Assembly (NCBI GenBank): GCA_027405735.1
Contig: JAPEHQ010000001.1
Span: 5,952,001-6,016,000 of the forward strand
Length of the DNA: 64,000 nt
Source of the DNA: Mucor racemosus
Lineage: Eukaryota > Mucoromycota > Mucoromycetes > Mucorales > Mucoraceae
Direction: 5' to 3'
This document shows, in pieces, positions 12,043 through 24,599 of this stretch. The translations under genes were made by a program, and so were the position numbers. A model generated the notes under the pieces. The model did no database searches. It saw nothing but the letters and a program-made list of their open reading frames with translations, and had not been told where the DNA came from. Position 1 is the stretch's first letter; each line of letters begins with the position of its first letter.

Positions 12043-15000
12043 ATGGATATTTCACAAAAACTAACAGATTGGCTCACATCTGAAAAATCAGAGGTAGAGC
12101 CATCTCTTTTGGCCTATGTTTTGTTATGTAAGAATTATTGTACATTTTGTAAGGGCCATGCCAATAAACTTATTTTTATGATAGATTCTACCAAGAATAT
12201 GACAGGTCTTGTGGATATATTGAGATGTCTTGCCTCATTTTGGGAAGAAGGAGACGCTGCATGTCGAACTAAATGTAATTATATGAAAATAAAAAAATAA
12301 ATGTACTAGATTTGTATATTAACATGGGATATTAGGTATCGAATTATTAGCCCAAGTAGTTACACCCAGTCAATCAGCGCTTGATTCCACAACAAGTAAA
12401 GTTAATTTTAATACATTTCATCACCATGGCAGCTAAATTGATTTATTAAATTATAGATAATGCAATTATCCAATTCATCAGTGAACGTTTAAATGACTCT
12501 GTTCTTGTACCTAGATGTATTGATATTTTCTCAATTTTAATTCAATCAGAAAACATTTCAAGCACTGATGCGATTCAATTATGTAATACGTAAGTAGGAT
12601 TGTATTCTCTAGAAATTTTCTTGCAGACATCTAATTTATATATATATATATATATATATATACGTATAGAATTTTCACTCATATTAAAATCAAGAAATTA
12701 CCCCAACAAAGCAGATATAAAATCTTAATTATTTTGGGCAAAACATTAGAAAAATATGCTTCAGGTACATACAATTGTAATCAAAACAATAGAATCAAGA
12801 AACACTAAAAAAAGCTTAAATCTACATAGAAACACAAAGATCAAAAATCAATTTTATCACTGGTTTCATCAATTGCATGGATGGAGAAAAAGATCCTCGA
12901 AATTTAATGGTTGCATTTGAGCTTGTAAGAGCCATTATTGATCGATTTGATATTTCTCGTCATATTGAAGATTTATTTGACGTTGTATCTTGTTATTTCC
13001 CAATTAGTTTTGCAACACCTGCCAACGATCCATTTGGTATTACAACAAAAGATTTAAAAGATAGTCTTAGAAGATGTTTAGCATCAACACCGTATTTTGC
13101 TTATTACGCTACACCATTATTAATTGAAAAATTACTTTCAACAACCGGTAGCGCTAAAAAGGATGCCATGGAAACAATCAGCATGTGTGCTCCCGCTTAT
13201 GGTGCACACGCCATTTTACCTCATGCCCAAGATTTATTTGATGCTCTAGTTAGAGAAGTTTATCAAGAAGCAGATGCTTCAATGGTTCAAATCGCATTAG
13301 ATACTATTCATAATGTAGTAGCTACTTTAGGTACAGGCATTAGTATCGCAAATATCCGTGATCCAGTTGAAAAGGCAATTGATTCCTTGTTACACAAATG
13401 TGTGGAAGAATTAAAGGAGCCAGAATTAAAGAATGCTAGATCTGCAGCTTATATCCTGAGAGCAGCAGCATCAGCATCTGATCCAGCATGTACATCTGTT
13501 ACACATACAGCACTTCCAATTATCTGTCAACAATACAATACAACTGATCCTGCTATCAGAAGAAAAGCTATACTTGATATTCTGACTGAATTATTAGTAG
13601 CAAGTAAGAAGCTATATGGATCAGTAGAGGATATTGGATATGATCGTGATTTCCAGACACCATTATTAATGTATAAACAACAAATATTAAAAGTATTCAT
13701 GCTTTCATTAGTTGAATCCAGTACAACAGATACAATTCTTAAACAAGCTAGTCTTAAGGGTATTCATGAAATGGTTCTAATGAAGCAATTCTTGAAAGGC
13801 GATGAAATGAATATGACAGTAGATCAACTTACAAGACAATTAATGCAATCAGATTCACAATTACAAAGTCTTTCTTTGTCTACACTTGGCGTTATATCCA
13901 AGTTATACCCAATGGCATTAGGTCAGCGTACCTTTCCTGTTCTCCTCGAAGTTTTACCAAGTTTAGATCATCCAGTTATTTCAGAATTTTATAGAGATGC
14001 TTTAAATGCTATTCAAGTCTTGGGTGCTCATCCTGCTGTATTCAAAATTATTGTACAATCGCTATTAGAGAAAGTAGATTTTGCATGCAGACATATTGGC
14101 AAAGACAACATTGACTTTGTTCATGATATTACATTGACATTACTAAAGATTTACAAGGCTGCATCTAAAGATTGTGAGATTGTAATTATTGGACGAAACA
14201 CTTTATTACCAACTATATTACGCGAATGCATTAAATCTGTTTCTGGAAATGATGGTAGTTGGTATTTAGATGATAAACTAGTTGAGTTATTTGCCATGAT
14301 AGCTGCTATCACTACAAGATTATCCAGCAGCAGGTAGCGTATTTAATATAAGCATTTCATGATAAAAAACTGACATCCTATAATAGTGAACAACAAGCTT
14401 TCATCGAGGATTCCTTCAAATTATTTGTACAAGGCGATTTCTCTCAATTGGATCAAAATATCCAAATTGATTCATTATCTATATTTGCTGATATTACGGT
14501 AAATTGGGGATCTAATTGAATTAAGATGATATATTAAATTAATATTCATTTAGAAAACGACGCCTTCTATTGACATCACTTTACTATTCACTGCAATTAT
14601 TAGTAATTGTTGCAAAGATGTAAGTTTATAAATCCTTCTAAATGACTAATATGTTGTACTTATACTAAACTAACACTCTCTATCGCCCCCCCCCCCCTCC
14701 TCCTCCTTTCTTTGACAGGTCAAGTTACCTATCTCAAGTTTATCCGGGTTTATAACAGAATTAATCCAAACAGCGATACAAACACCTTTGGAAATGAGGA
14801 GATTAGCCTTGTCAAAAATCGCTGCCTCAATGATAAACAAGTGGTTGAACGGTAAAACCAAATATGGGAGAATTTCGGTAAAACCATAATGACTAAACAA
14901 TAATTTTGCATTAGATGAATTGCTAAGCCATGTTAAAAACATGATTTCAGAATACATTTTACCATCATTTGAGACAACAACAAACGAAAACAAGAGATCG

Positions 15001-15889
15001 ACATTTGTTATCTTGGTTTGGATAATAAAATCACTTATTATTCGTGGTCATAGATATGGTTTTGAACTGCTGGACAGTGTTATCAAGCAATGTGGTTCAC
15101 CTGAATTAGGAAAAGATGCTGCTGATAGTTTCATTATTTTATTACATCAAGATGAATTAATTTTAAACAAAAGTTCTCATGCGATTGTATCAGTAAGTTT
15201 GTTTGTTTTTGATTCTTTGCGTGTTTTTACTAATGATTGATCATAGATTTTATTCAAACAAAGAGTATTTACTCATTGTTTTAGAAAGTTAATGAATGGA
15301 GCTGAATCAGTGGATATTCGTCAACCAGAATTACAAGTAAATTATCTTTTAGCATTAATTCACGTATTACAAAATATTCCAAGTCAAGTAGCAACAAACG
15401 AATTACATAGAGTAAGTATTTTCAGGATTTTCAATCAAAATTCAACTCACATTTTATTAATATAGCTCATGCTGCCGATCATTGTTGCCCTATCGTCACA
15501 CGACAGTAACCTTATAAAATCTACGTTGACCGTAGCACAAGACATTGTGCCAAACGCTCAAGACCTTGTTATGCAACATCTTGGGTCCTTTATTCATGCA
15601 TTATTAAGACTGACCCGATTCCAATCAGCTAATGTCAGAATAATTGCATTAGAATGTCTTGCTAGTATTGCATTGAAAGGAAAGCCTGCTATATTATCCC
15701 CATTTAAACCTTCCGTAGTAAAAGAATTATCGACAGCATTAGATGATAAGAAACGTCTAGTTAGAAAAAATGCAGTTGATTGTAGAGAAAAATGGTATGT
15801 AATCGATCGTAACACGAAACTAAGGATGCCATGGTTCACTAACACTATCTTTCTTTCTTTGATCAATTAGGTATGCTATTGGAAAGTAA
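12043..15889 (+). CDS. MMS19: MMS19-like cytosolic Fe-S cluster targeting factor
   Basis: HEAT-repeat scaffold of the cytosolic iron-sulfur assembly targeting complex (yeast Met18), which hands Fe-S clusters to DNA polymerases, helicases and Rad3/XPD-type proteins. Thirteen exons fit: 12043-12127, 12185-12274, 12336-12395, 12457-12589, 12670-12764, 12830-14333, 14387-14498, 14554-14619, 14719-14851, 14915-15192, 15247-15411, 15466-15794, 15871-15889, giving an in-frame 1022 residues, close to the family norm. Diagnostic blocks are the N-terminal MDGEKDPRNLMVAF and CYFPISFATPANDPFGIT, and a C-terminal block with VRIIALECLASIA and LDDKKRLVRKNAVDCREKW. The first intron is a multiple of three with no stop, so its retention cannot be excluded. 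Intron 5' of the sixth exon and intron 8 contain a TA microsatellite and a C12 run respectively. Confidence 0.9.
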
Positions 15890-16505
15890 AACGCGTATAA
15901 TATCGTGTAAATATATATATATATATATAATGTAGTTTCTGTCGATTTGAATCATTTAAACCTAATAAATTATAACAACTTTATCTATAACTTTGTTACT
16001 GATTATTCTGTGTGTGTGTGTGTGTGTGTGTCATTCTTCTATTTTTATACGATATATTCAAACACCTTTTACCAATTGATTTAGATACCGTATACCTCGG
16101 CTTCCAACATGTGAGGCCATGTTGCCAGATATACAAGGGGGTAGTATTATAAACAGTTGTTACCGACCATACTATTTACAACAATATATACTGATATGTA
16201 TAAATAACCATCCTATCGTTATACACAAACAAATGCATGCATTAGATGTGTATATTCTTGTTTTGATGTCCATCCTCCCCCCACATAAATCGTACATGAA
16301 CTGCTCAAAGTATGCATTTCTCCTATTAAATTCAAACCGAAACTTGATTTAACCGATTTCCTTTCTACCCAAGCCAATCAAGGGCTATAGTGAGTAATGA
16401 TAATTTTGGATCAAAGCAAAACATTTGTATATAAACCCTCAGTTTTTTTTTTGCATTTTGCATGTAAATCATTGCTCTCTTTTCTTCTTTACCCATCTAA
16501 AAAAG
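15890..16505. other. Intergenic, TA and TG microsatellites
   Basis: Holds a (TA)n tract near 15911-15930 and a (TG)n tract near 16010-16031. A 77-codon open frame at 16119-16352 shows no family resemblance and is not accepted as a gene. Confidence 0.5.
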
Positions 16506-17375
16506 ATGCTGTCCCTTTATTCCATTTTATCACTTATTTTATCTTGTTGGATATTAAATATTAATGTTAATGCGTTACCTATACAGCAACAACAACAATC
16601 AGTATTTATATCATCATCATCACACGAAAACACCACTATAGATGCCCAAGAATATTCTGTTTATTCCAGCATCATCGAATACTATGAAAACCTTGTAGAT
16701 ACCACACTTAGTTCTGAAAGTGAAGAATTATTAATAAATTTGATTCATTTACCAAAAGAGTCAATGAAAAATATATTGTCATTACAAGCGGAATCAATGG
16801 GATTTAAAACTATTTCAGGTAAAAGGATATACCTTTTTAAGGATTTTAGATAAACCTAAAACCCCCCCTCTTTTTTGGTAAAAATAGAAAAACAATTGAA
16901 CAGAATGCCGTCTTTAATTGGAAAGCACATTCAAGTAATGAACACAAATGTTTATGAATCCATTGAATCTATTGTAAATCTGTATTGGCCAACAGTTTGG
17001 GATAAAAGACTATTGTATGCTGATAATCAAGAAGAGATTTTATCATTCTTGTCCGCATTTAATGGTATTGTTGCCAAGAAATTGATTGATCAAGTGGATG
17101 AATATAATCTCTTGGAAAAGATTAAGCAAGATATGATGGCATTGTATGAAAAAGAACAAGAATCATGGTTTCATTGGTTTAGCAGTACCAAGGAAATGTT
17201 GTTGTCCAACGATGATTCATGGCCAACAACAGAACAAGAACCAAATTTCTTGAGACAACATGTTACAGATATCCGCACAAGTTTATTGATGGAACTTCAT
17301 ATACAATTTATGGATCTTTTTACAAGGATTCAATCTGATATCATTGAACAATTTTTCATTTATTACCAAGATTAG
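16506..17375 (+). CDS. Predicted secreted protein, unknown family
   Basis: Two exons, 16506-16818 and 16888-17375, give 266 residues. The start was taken at the Met followed by a strong hydrophobic stretch (LYSILSLILSCWILNI, residues 3-18) that looks like a signal peptide, with cleavage plausible near VNA-LP around residue 24; the earlier in-frame ATG at 16425 would bury it. A short Q run and serine-rich segment follow. The mature part is acidic and predicted helical, with several Trp (for example NLYWPTVW, SWFHWF). No transmembrane segment or GPI signal is evident at the C-terminus. I do not recognise a family; it may be a lineage-specific fungal secreted protein. The single 69-bp intron contains a C7 run. 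Confidence 0.7.
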
Positions 17376-17555
17376 CTTATAGCATTATCATTTAATTATT
17401 TTCCTGTACATTTACCTAGCATAATAATAAAAAAAATCTGTATATATATTACACACATTGATTACATAACGTTATGCTTTTCTTACTGAGTTGAATAAAC
17501 AGGATCTTTTTTTTTTTTATTTTCTTTTTCTTTTTTTCTTCCATTTACATTCATC

Positions 17556-19974
17556 ATGACGTTTGGTACAGATCTAAAGGTATTCTTGTATATAAACCAT
17601 GTCAATATCAACAGCTTATCTAACATACAAAAAGGACCAAGTGCCTTCTACATTAAAATATGTGGGCGATGGTATTCATTCTTTAACACAATTCCGCAAT
17701 TTTATAAAAGAAAGAAGTAGCATCGAGCGTGAATATGCTCAAAAGTTGGATACTTTATCAAGGAAATATAAAACTCACAACAAAAAAACTGGAAATACAA
17801 CTGATCAACAGGAAGATTGGGACTGGGATGACACGTCAAGGTTTGAAATTGCCAATATATTGAATTATGGATGAAAAACTAAGCGATTATTTACAGTACT
17901 ACTGCTTCGGCTTGGTCACAGTTGCTTAATCAAACCACACTAGTAGCAAAAAGTAGGCTTCGTTTAGTAGACGATTTGAATAATGTGGTTGTAGATTCAT
18001 TAAGAGGAGCTGCTGCAAGAAAGGAAGAATCCCGAAAAAAACATGCTGCATTTTATCAAAAGCTAAAATCTGAAAGAGATAGAACTTATGCTGAAAAAGA
18101 TAAAGCAAAGCAATTATACGACGAAGCATGCGCAGAAATTGAAAATATCAAGGCAAAAATCAACAAATCGAGTGGGGATGTCGATAAACTTCAACGACAT
18201 TTAGACGCTTGTCTTTTGGATCGAGATAATAAAAAGGTGCGTTGCTACTTGAAATGAATTGCATGATACTAAAGCCATTTCCAGAACCTGTATTTGCTGT
18301 CAATTAGTGTCGCTAATGCTGAAAGAGCAAAATATTTTGAAGATGATATTCCAATTTTAGCAGATGTAAGTTTTTGTGTTTTGCATTAATTTCAATTTTA
18401 TCCATTTATGATTAAATAATTAATTCATTGAATATATAGCATTTGCAAGATTTGGATGCATCTCGCATTACTGCATTGAAAATTATTTTGAAAAAATACG
18501 TTGATATGGAAACAAAGTTGCTAACAACTGTTCAAAAATGCCATGATGACACAATGGAATCAGTCGAGAAATTGGATCCTTCTATTGATGCTGGTGTATT
18601 CACTCGCTCTGCTTTAGGTGCAGTTGAGGCAGCTGAAAAGGCTGCAAACGTTACATTTACTTTTATACCTTGGAATGGTGGTGCAAATGCTGCAGAAACT
18701 ATTATCGATAGAGATGATAGCTTGGTTTCTAGTGATTCTGCTGTCATTTTCCTAAACAACAAATTAATCAAAGATCGGAAGCAGTTGGATGTATTGGCTG
18801 ATGATTTATCAAAGAGATCCACAGATATGAGTCAGTTGGAGACAACGGTAAAATCGATAGAAAACAAGGCTTCGCCGGATTTTGATAAATCTAACGAGGT
18901 ATGATGGTTTGCGCATAACGTATGCTATTAGATCATTTATCATGGTTTTATACATAGAAACTGATGGACGTTATTCGAAATATTACACTCTTATCAACTC
19001 AAAAAGTGCGAGTTAAAAGTGAAGTTGATTTGATTATACAAAATATCGGTGATGATGGCTTGAGAGCAGAAAATCATGATTTCAAATCTTCATCCTTTAC
19101 TATTCCTACAACTTGTGATTTATGTAATAGTACTATTTGGGGTTTATCGAATAAGGGGTTTACATGTAGAGCTTGTGGATTTAATTGTCATGCCAAGTGT
19201 GAAATGAAAGTTGCTCCTAATTGTAGTAAAAAGAAGGGTCAAATCAACCCTCAGCCTTCTCCATCAACATTACAACCTATTGGTACTAGAGTCGTTAGAC
19301 AAGAAAGTGTCAGTGGTGGATCCATTAATTCTATCCCAACAAGCTTCTCAACAAGCAATCACAATGAGCCAACATCCACCCTAGCTCAATCTTATACTGC
19401 ATCCACTGCCACGACTACTGCAACAACATCAGGTTATATGCGTACCTTGTATACTTATGATGCACAAAATACAGACGAATTAAGTATAACAGAGGGTGAT
19501 GTATTGACAATTGTAGAGCCTGATGATGGTACTGGTTGGATCAAGGCACAATTAGGAGATCAAGTTGGTCTGATACCTGCCAACTATATTGAATATATCA
19601 ATCAAGAAAACGACAACGAGTCATTAGCAACAACATATGCATCCCAGCATATACCAGCAGCAGTACCAGAGGATTATAATGCTATTTCACCTTCAATAGA
19701 AGAAGAAGCACCTTTTACTTCACAATTAGCTAACAATGATGATATTCCTCCTCCACCTCCTCCTCCTCCTATGCCAGAATTATCTCAACCACCACCTTCT
19801 CCTCCAAATGAAGTTGTTGTGGCATTGTACGATTTCGAAGCCGTCAATGCAGAGGAATTAAATATTCGTCAGGGTGATATTATTACAGTAACTAAAAAAG
19901 ATGATAGTGGTTGGTGGGAGGGTACTTTGAATGGACAGTCTGGTATTTTCCCTTCTAATTATGTCAGCGCATAA
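17556..19974 (+). CDS. BZZ1: Bzz1-like F-BAR/C1/SH3 endocytic protein
   Basis: Six exons, 17556-17579, 17635-17840, 17897-18236, 18285-18365, 18440-18898 and 18958-19974, encode 708 residues. The first exon is only eight codons (MTFGTDLK) and ends at a 55-bp intron with a CTAAC branch site; it restores the usual F-BAR start. Domains: F-BAR about 5-300 with coiled-coil helices; C1 zinc finger about 410-458 with the C/H pattern (HDF..., CDLC, CRAC, HAKC); SH3-1 about 530-585 (ALYDY-like LYTYDAQ, ANYIEYI); proline-rich linker with a P8 run; SH3-2 at the C-terminus ([17 protein letters not shown]). This order is that of yeast Bzz1, which binds membranes at endocytic sites and activates Las17/WASP-driven Arp2/3 actin assembly. 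Confidence 0.92.
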
Positions 19975-20480
19975 ATTATTACATATAACTTGCATAATAA
20001 TAAACCACATATATGTAAATCATTATACAGTGAGTTTAGATATCAAACTTGAATTTTAAATGCAATTGACTATATATATTGTAAGCTCACTTGCATAGTA
20101 GGACCACATATTTGAGATAACACAGAATGTCCACGTTCATTGGTGATGATATTATGCATGGCAAAATCCATAAAAGGGGTTTCTGATAAACTTCATGTGA
20201 ATAATAGAGTAGTCATCATTGCTACGAGTACTCAAAATAAGCTCTTGTTTTATGATTTACTGTGATGTTCTGAATAATTATATATTATAAATCCTCTATT
20301 ACTAAATGGATTTAGTTTTTGTAAGCATTTACTGACCTACTAGAGTAAAAAACTTTCAAAAATAAATTTTCATAGTATCCAGTCTTCAAAATCAAAGTGT
20401 ACCACCTTTTCTATGGCTGATTCCATACTAAAACTCTTCCGGAATATACCTTGAATTATTGTAAAATAGATATTAATTAG
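19975..20480. other. Intergenic DNA between BZZ1 and element 2
   Basis: No gene seen. AATAATAAA-like polyadenylation context follows the BZZ1 stop; the rest is unstructured AT-rich sequence running into the second long-TIR element. Confidence 0.4.
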
Positions 20481-20484
20481 TTGC

Positions 20485-21980
20485 AGTATGCTAACTATTC
20501 CTGAATTCATGCTATATCTCATGAAAGGCTCAAAAACGCGTAAAATCCACTGCTTTTTCCTTGAAAATTGGGTCTCATTTTTCATCCCTGCTCTACTTTT
20601 TGTTTTCACTAAATAAGACCAAGAAAAAATTATATGTCAATGTACCTGAGATGTTCAGCTTTAATCCAAAAACAAGTACCCGGAAATATCCTATTTTTTG
20701 CAGTTGGTATTAATTATTCAGTGCTAATATTTCAGATTTTTTACGCGTATTTCACTGCTAAAGGATCAAAAACTTTGAGGCTTCATATCTCCAGAAAAAA
20801 TTAAGCTATACTAACACGTTTTAATAATAAAACTTACTTGTTTTAAAGTGCTCTATCATAAATTTTAATGTAAAAAAATTCTGAGCACTTTTATTTTTTT
20901 TCATTTTTTTTGGACATTTCTATAGTAGGTTTCAAAATATTGATTAAATTGAGCAACATTTCTTTTGCATTCATGTCATTAATCTCGTTAAGCTCTCTCG
21001 GATCTAATTTAGAGTTTTTCAAAATATTGATTTTTCGTGAAAATATCCTAAATAATGTGTACAAAAAGGTACCTCCATTTCTAGCTTCCATTTTTCCCTT
21101 ATATACCCTCATCCCAAATTCTGAAACAGAAAATTTTTTGGATAAAATGTTGTTTTCTCTACGAAAAATGCAGCTAAAAAATTGTATAATAGCTTGATCG
21201 ATAGATAATGTTTTTGCGCATCACTAAAAATAGTTATATTTTAAATATGCTAATAAAAAGTGATGTGTATCTTCAAAAAACTTCCAAATTTTCAATTCCA
21301 TTTTACGCAAAATTTAATGTAGAATGTTTTTCTGATTTTTATTTAGCTGGGTGCAAAATTTGAAACTGTACAAAGACTATTTAATACGCTAGGTCTACTT
21401 ACTTTGTAGTTCACGAGCTATTAAACAATTCCTTTTTTTGAATCATTTTCTGATCGATTTTACAAATCGATTTTGGAACTCAGTTAGCATAGGCTGCATA
21501 TTGTGATGTGAACCATTGTTTTAATTATCTCGATAAAAATCAATATTTTTCACTGAAACAAAAAACGCAGAGTAGCTTTTAAGCAGATCTATCTTGTGAA
21601 TAAAAAAAATGAGCATATCAATTTAGGTGCTTAATTTTGCAATCGATTTTACATCAATATTGGTCAATGCCTAGACCGGTAAGCTTATATTCCGATATTG
21701 GCTTTTTTATTTTCTTATACATATCTATGGTTCATAGAGAGAAAGTACATTATCTTTCAAGATTTGACGAAATTCAACTCAATATCGGGCGAAAACAATT
21801 GAAAAACTGCTTTGAGTCGTAACCGTAAAAAACCGACGACATCCAAATTTCTATCTTAAAAAAATTTGATCCGAATAACTTCTAACTTTACACAATAATA
21901 ATAGGTACTGTGGACTAGGTAATACTTCTCCTCATAACGTAATGAGTCAAACATTTCAATATCATTCATCATGCAAAATC
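20485..21980 (+). repeat. Left arm of element 2
   Basis: Diverged copy of the arm sequence of element 1 and inverted partner of the right-hand pieces. Ends near a CATTCATCATGCAAAATCTT stretch. Confidence 0.65.
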
Positions 21981-22138
21981 TTGCCTCATTCCTCACACAG
22001 CAGTATGCAGTAAAATGTAAAATAAAAAGCTTTGAAAAAAGATATGTACAGTTTGAATGCTTCTTTATTCAAAATATGGGTAGTGTGCAATAAGTCTATA
22101 TTTCTACCTTATCTAATATTAATAGTGATTTATTATGT

Positions 22139-22586
22139 TGTTGTATCCCACCAAGTATCATACGTTATCACCTTCTACAGTATCAATGCATCTCACAATC
22201 TATTGACTATGACATTTATTGAAAAGCAAACTCATGTTACCGGATATTAAAGACTCCTAGCGTACTAAGTTTATCTAGCAATTACCAAAAACGTTTGGAC
22301 TTCAATTATGACACCATATTATCTCATCCCAACGGTTAATTAATCGAATAGCTATCAAATCAACAATATCCAAGCATATTTAGCGCAACATTGAAACAAG
22401 ACAACTCATACGCTCTGCAAGCACGGTTAAATTATGATTGGTCTATTTTCATCCATAGATTACTATCAAAAAGATTTAATGGTTCAATAGTGCCTTATTA
22501 AATTACATCTCAGGATCTCAGTCAAATCAATATAAAAGGCCATAATACTTTTTTATCTAAATAAACGATATCTTGTTTTTATTACA
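22139..22586 (+). repeat. LTR-like repeat, plus orientation
   Basis: A ~446-bp block that is the inverted twin of 23011-23456. It begins TGTTGTATCCCACC and ends TCTTGTTTTTATTACA, thus TG...CA like a retrotransposon LTR, and contains an ATATAAAAGGCC promoter-like box near its 3' part. No retroviral-type coding region lies next to it, so it would be a solo LTR. No clear target duplication was found. Confidence 0.5.
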
Positions 22587-23595
22587 GTCGTGATTCAATT
22601 TAGTGGAATTGCTGGGAGGGGGAAAAGTGTCCACTAAATTGAATAAATCATTTTCCGTGATATTGAATGAAAAAATGACAATAAAAAGGCGTTACTAGTT
22701 TATAGTATTAAATAATATTGTTAATAAAGGCTTTTTATATTCGAGAAGTTGAATTAAACAGTGGATAATAAGAAATTTATTAAAAGACTGAAGTAAATTA
22801 GGCACGCGATTTGGTTATTCCCCATATTTCTTCTAATTTCATGGCTACCAGATCAAGCTATTACCGGCTAAATATAGTTTTATCCAAGAGTATTTATACT
22901 TTACTAATATAGTGGACTTGTAGAAACTGTCATATATTTCCAGGATTGATAAATAGTACTTAAAAAAGAATACAATTATAAAAGAATGAGTAATTAATCA
23001 GTTCTTCAACTGTATAATAAAAACAAGATATCGTTTATTTAGATATAAAAGTATGGCCTTTTATATTGATTAGACATTGAGATCCTGAGATGTAATTTAA
23101 GGCACTATTGAACCATTGGATTTGTTTGATAGTAATCTATGGATTGAAATGGATCAATCATAATTTAACCCTTCTTGCAGAGCTTGTGAGTTGTCTTGTT
23201 TCAATGCTGCGCTAAATATGCTTGGGTGTTGATTTGATAGCTACTTGATTGGTTAACTGCTGGGATGAAATAATGTGGTGTCATAATTGAGGTCCAAGCG
23301 TTCTTGGTAATTACTGGATTAAACTTGATACGCTAGGAGTTTCTTATATCCGATATCAAGACTTGCACTTCGATACATGTCGTAGTCAATAGATTGTAAG
23401 ATGTATTGATACTGTAGAAGATGATAATGTATGATACTAGTAGGTGGAATACAACAGAAACAAAATTGTCCACTATCCACTGAATCGATTCAGTGGATTT
23501 AGGCAGTAAAATTATGAAAAAAAACGAGAGATTTCAAATTGTCCATTAAATCAAAAATCCGTTATTTACGAGTTCACTAAATCGAATTACGACTG
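22585..23595. mobile_element. Pogo/Tc1-like MITE with TA duplication
   Basis: Ends are CAGTCGTGATTCAATTTAG at 22585 and the near reverse complement ending CGACTG at 23595, each bordered by TA (22583-22584 and 23596-23597). CAGT-type tips, a TA target and sub-terminal copies of CACTAAATTGAAT-like motifs are typical of pogo-type non-autonomous elements. Just beyond the right end the sequence resumes homology with element 1 (ACTAAATCGCATAA versus the complement near 8865). There is no transposase, and an LTR-like block lies inside. Confidence 0.6.
23011..23456 (-). repeat. LTR-like repeat, minus orientation
   Basis: Reverse-complement twin of 22139-22586, with TG...CA ends on its own strand (TGTTGTATTCCACC at 23456 and TTATTATACA at 23011). 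It sits inside the MITE. Flanks on the two sides do not show an obvious 5-bp duplication. Confidence 0.5.
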
Positions 23596-24261
23596 TATTT
23601 AAGTGCAATCATTGCTACTAAATCGCATAACCAAGATGTTGTGTTTGCCTTAGGATTTTTAAAAGGGTTTAATAGCATGCCTTATCAAACTTACTTAGAT
23701 GTTAAATACTCACCATATGTTATTATCGTCTTTTTTTTTTATTTAATTGCTGTATTATTAAAAATCAAGCTTTCCATAGCTTATAACAATGACAGTAGGA
23801 TGTGTGGAATATGTACACATTTATCCACTATATTGATCTCCATTTCATCTGATTCTCAATTAAAGTACAGCTGGCATGAATAGACATTACACTACTAAAT
23901 GATATATGTTGATTCATACTAATATAAATTTTCTATCAAGCTTCTATCCTAGCAACTTATAGTTAAAGACCAATCAACATGATGTGGATTTAATCACACT
24001 ATTATGATCAAGGACCCATGAACTCTATGAATACACCGATTGGTTATTATCAAGATTTATATCTGACAAGGGGTATTATTGGCTATGTATGGACCTAGAA
24101 ATGCTTACCTAATCTCTCTGATGAAAACTATATAAAGAGGACATTTATTTATTACAAAAGTCCTCAAGTAGAATTTAGCTTGATAATAAAACCCTAATGT
24201 TATCTAGTCGAATTCCTATTGTTTTTTTATACTTTTTTCCCGTAAATATCTCTACCTGTTC

Positions 24262-24509
24262 CACAGGATGTTTCTAATATTAGATTGACATTTATCATAA
24301 GGCGGGCTGATAATACGTTTGATACTACTGTAGATGGAACCAGTCAATTTAATTTATGAAATTTGACTGCAAATACCGAGGAGCAATTTGTAAGTACGTA
24401 AGTTGATTCTGGTGAAGCATTGAATAAATTGGCTTGGGACAAAGAGGAGGGTAAAAAGGCGGCAATAGGCTCCAGTGATGACCACGTTTATGTTTATGAT
24501 ATTGGAGAG
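24262..24509 (+). pseudogene. Second captured dynein intermediate chain fragment
   Basis: Plus-strand relic of the same exon as at 8186-8450. Recognisable stretches include TLNKLAWDKE-like coding, KKAAIGSSDDHVYVYDIGE and an upstream NLxxNLTANTEEQFVST with an in-frame TGA replacing Trp and a TAA after FVST. A CTGTTCCACAG acceptor-like site precedes it and GTAAG follows it, suggesting that intron flanks were captured together with the exon. The fragment is dead as coding sequence. Confidence 0.7.
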
Positions 24510-24599
24510 TGTAAGACTGAAACTCAATGTAGATTATCTCTAACGCAATAACTATAAAGTAAAACTATATTATCATCAAATAAACTACCACACAATATT

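Noticed and set aside
14670..14993. 107-codon minus-strand frame
   Set aside because: Antisense to two MMS19 exons and an intron with a C12 run.
23641..23883. 80-codon plus-strand frame with a hydrophobic segment
   Set aside because: Lies in transposon DNA homologous to a non-coding part of element 1; no recognisable domain.
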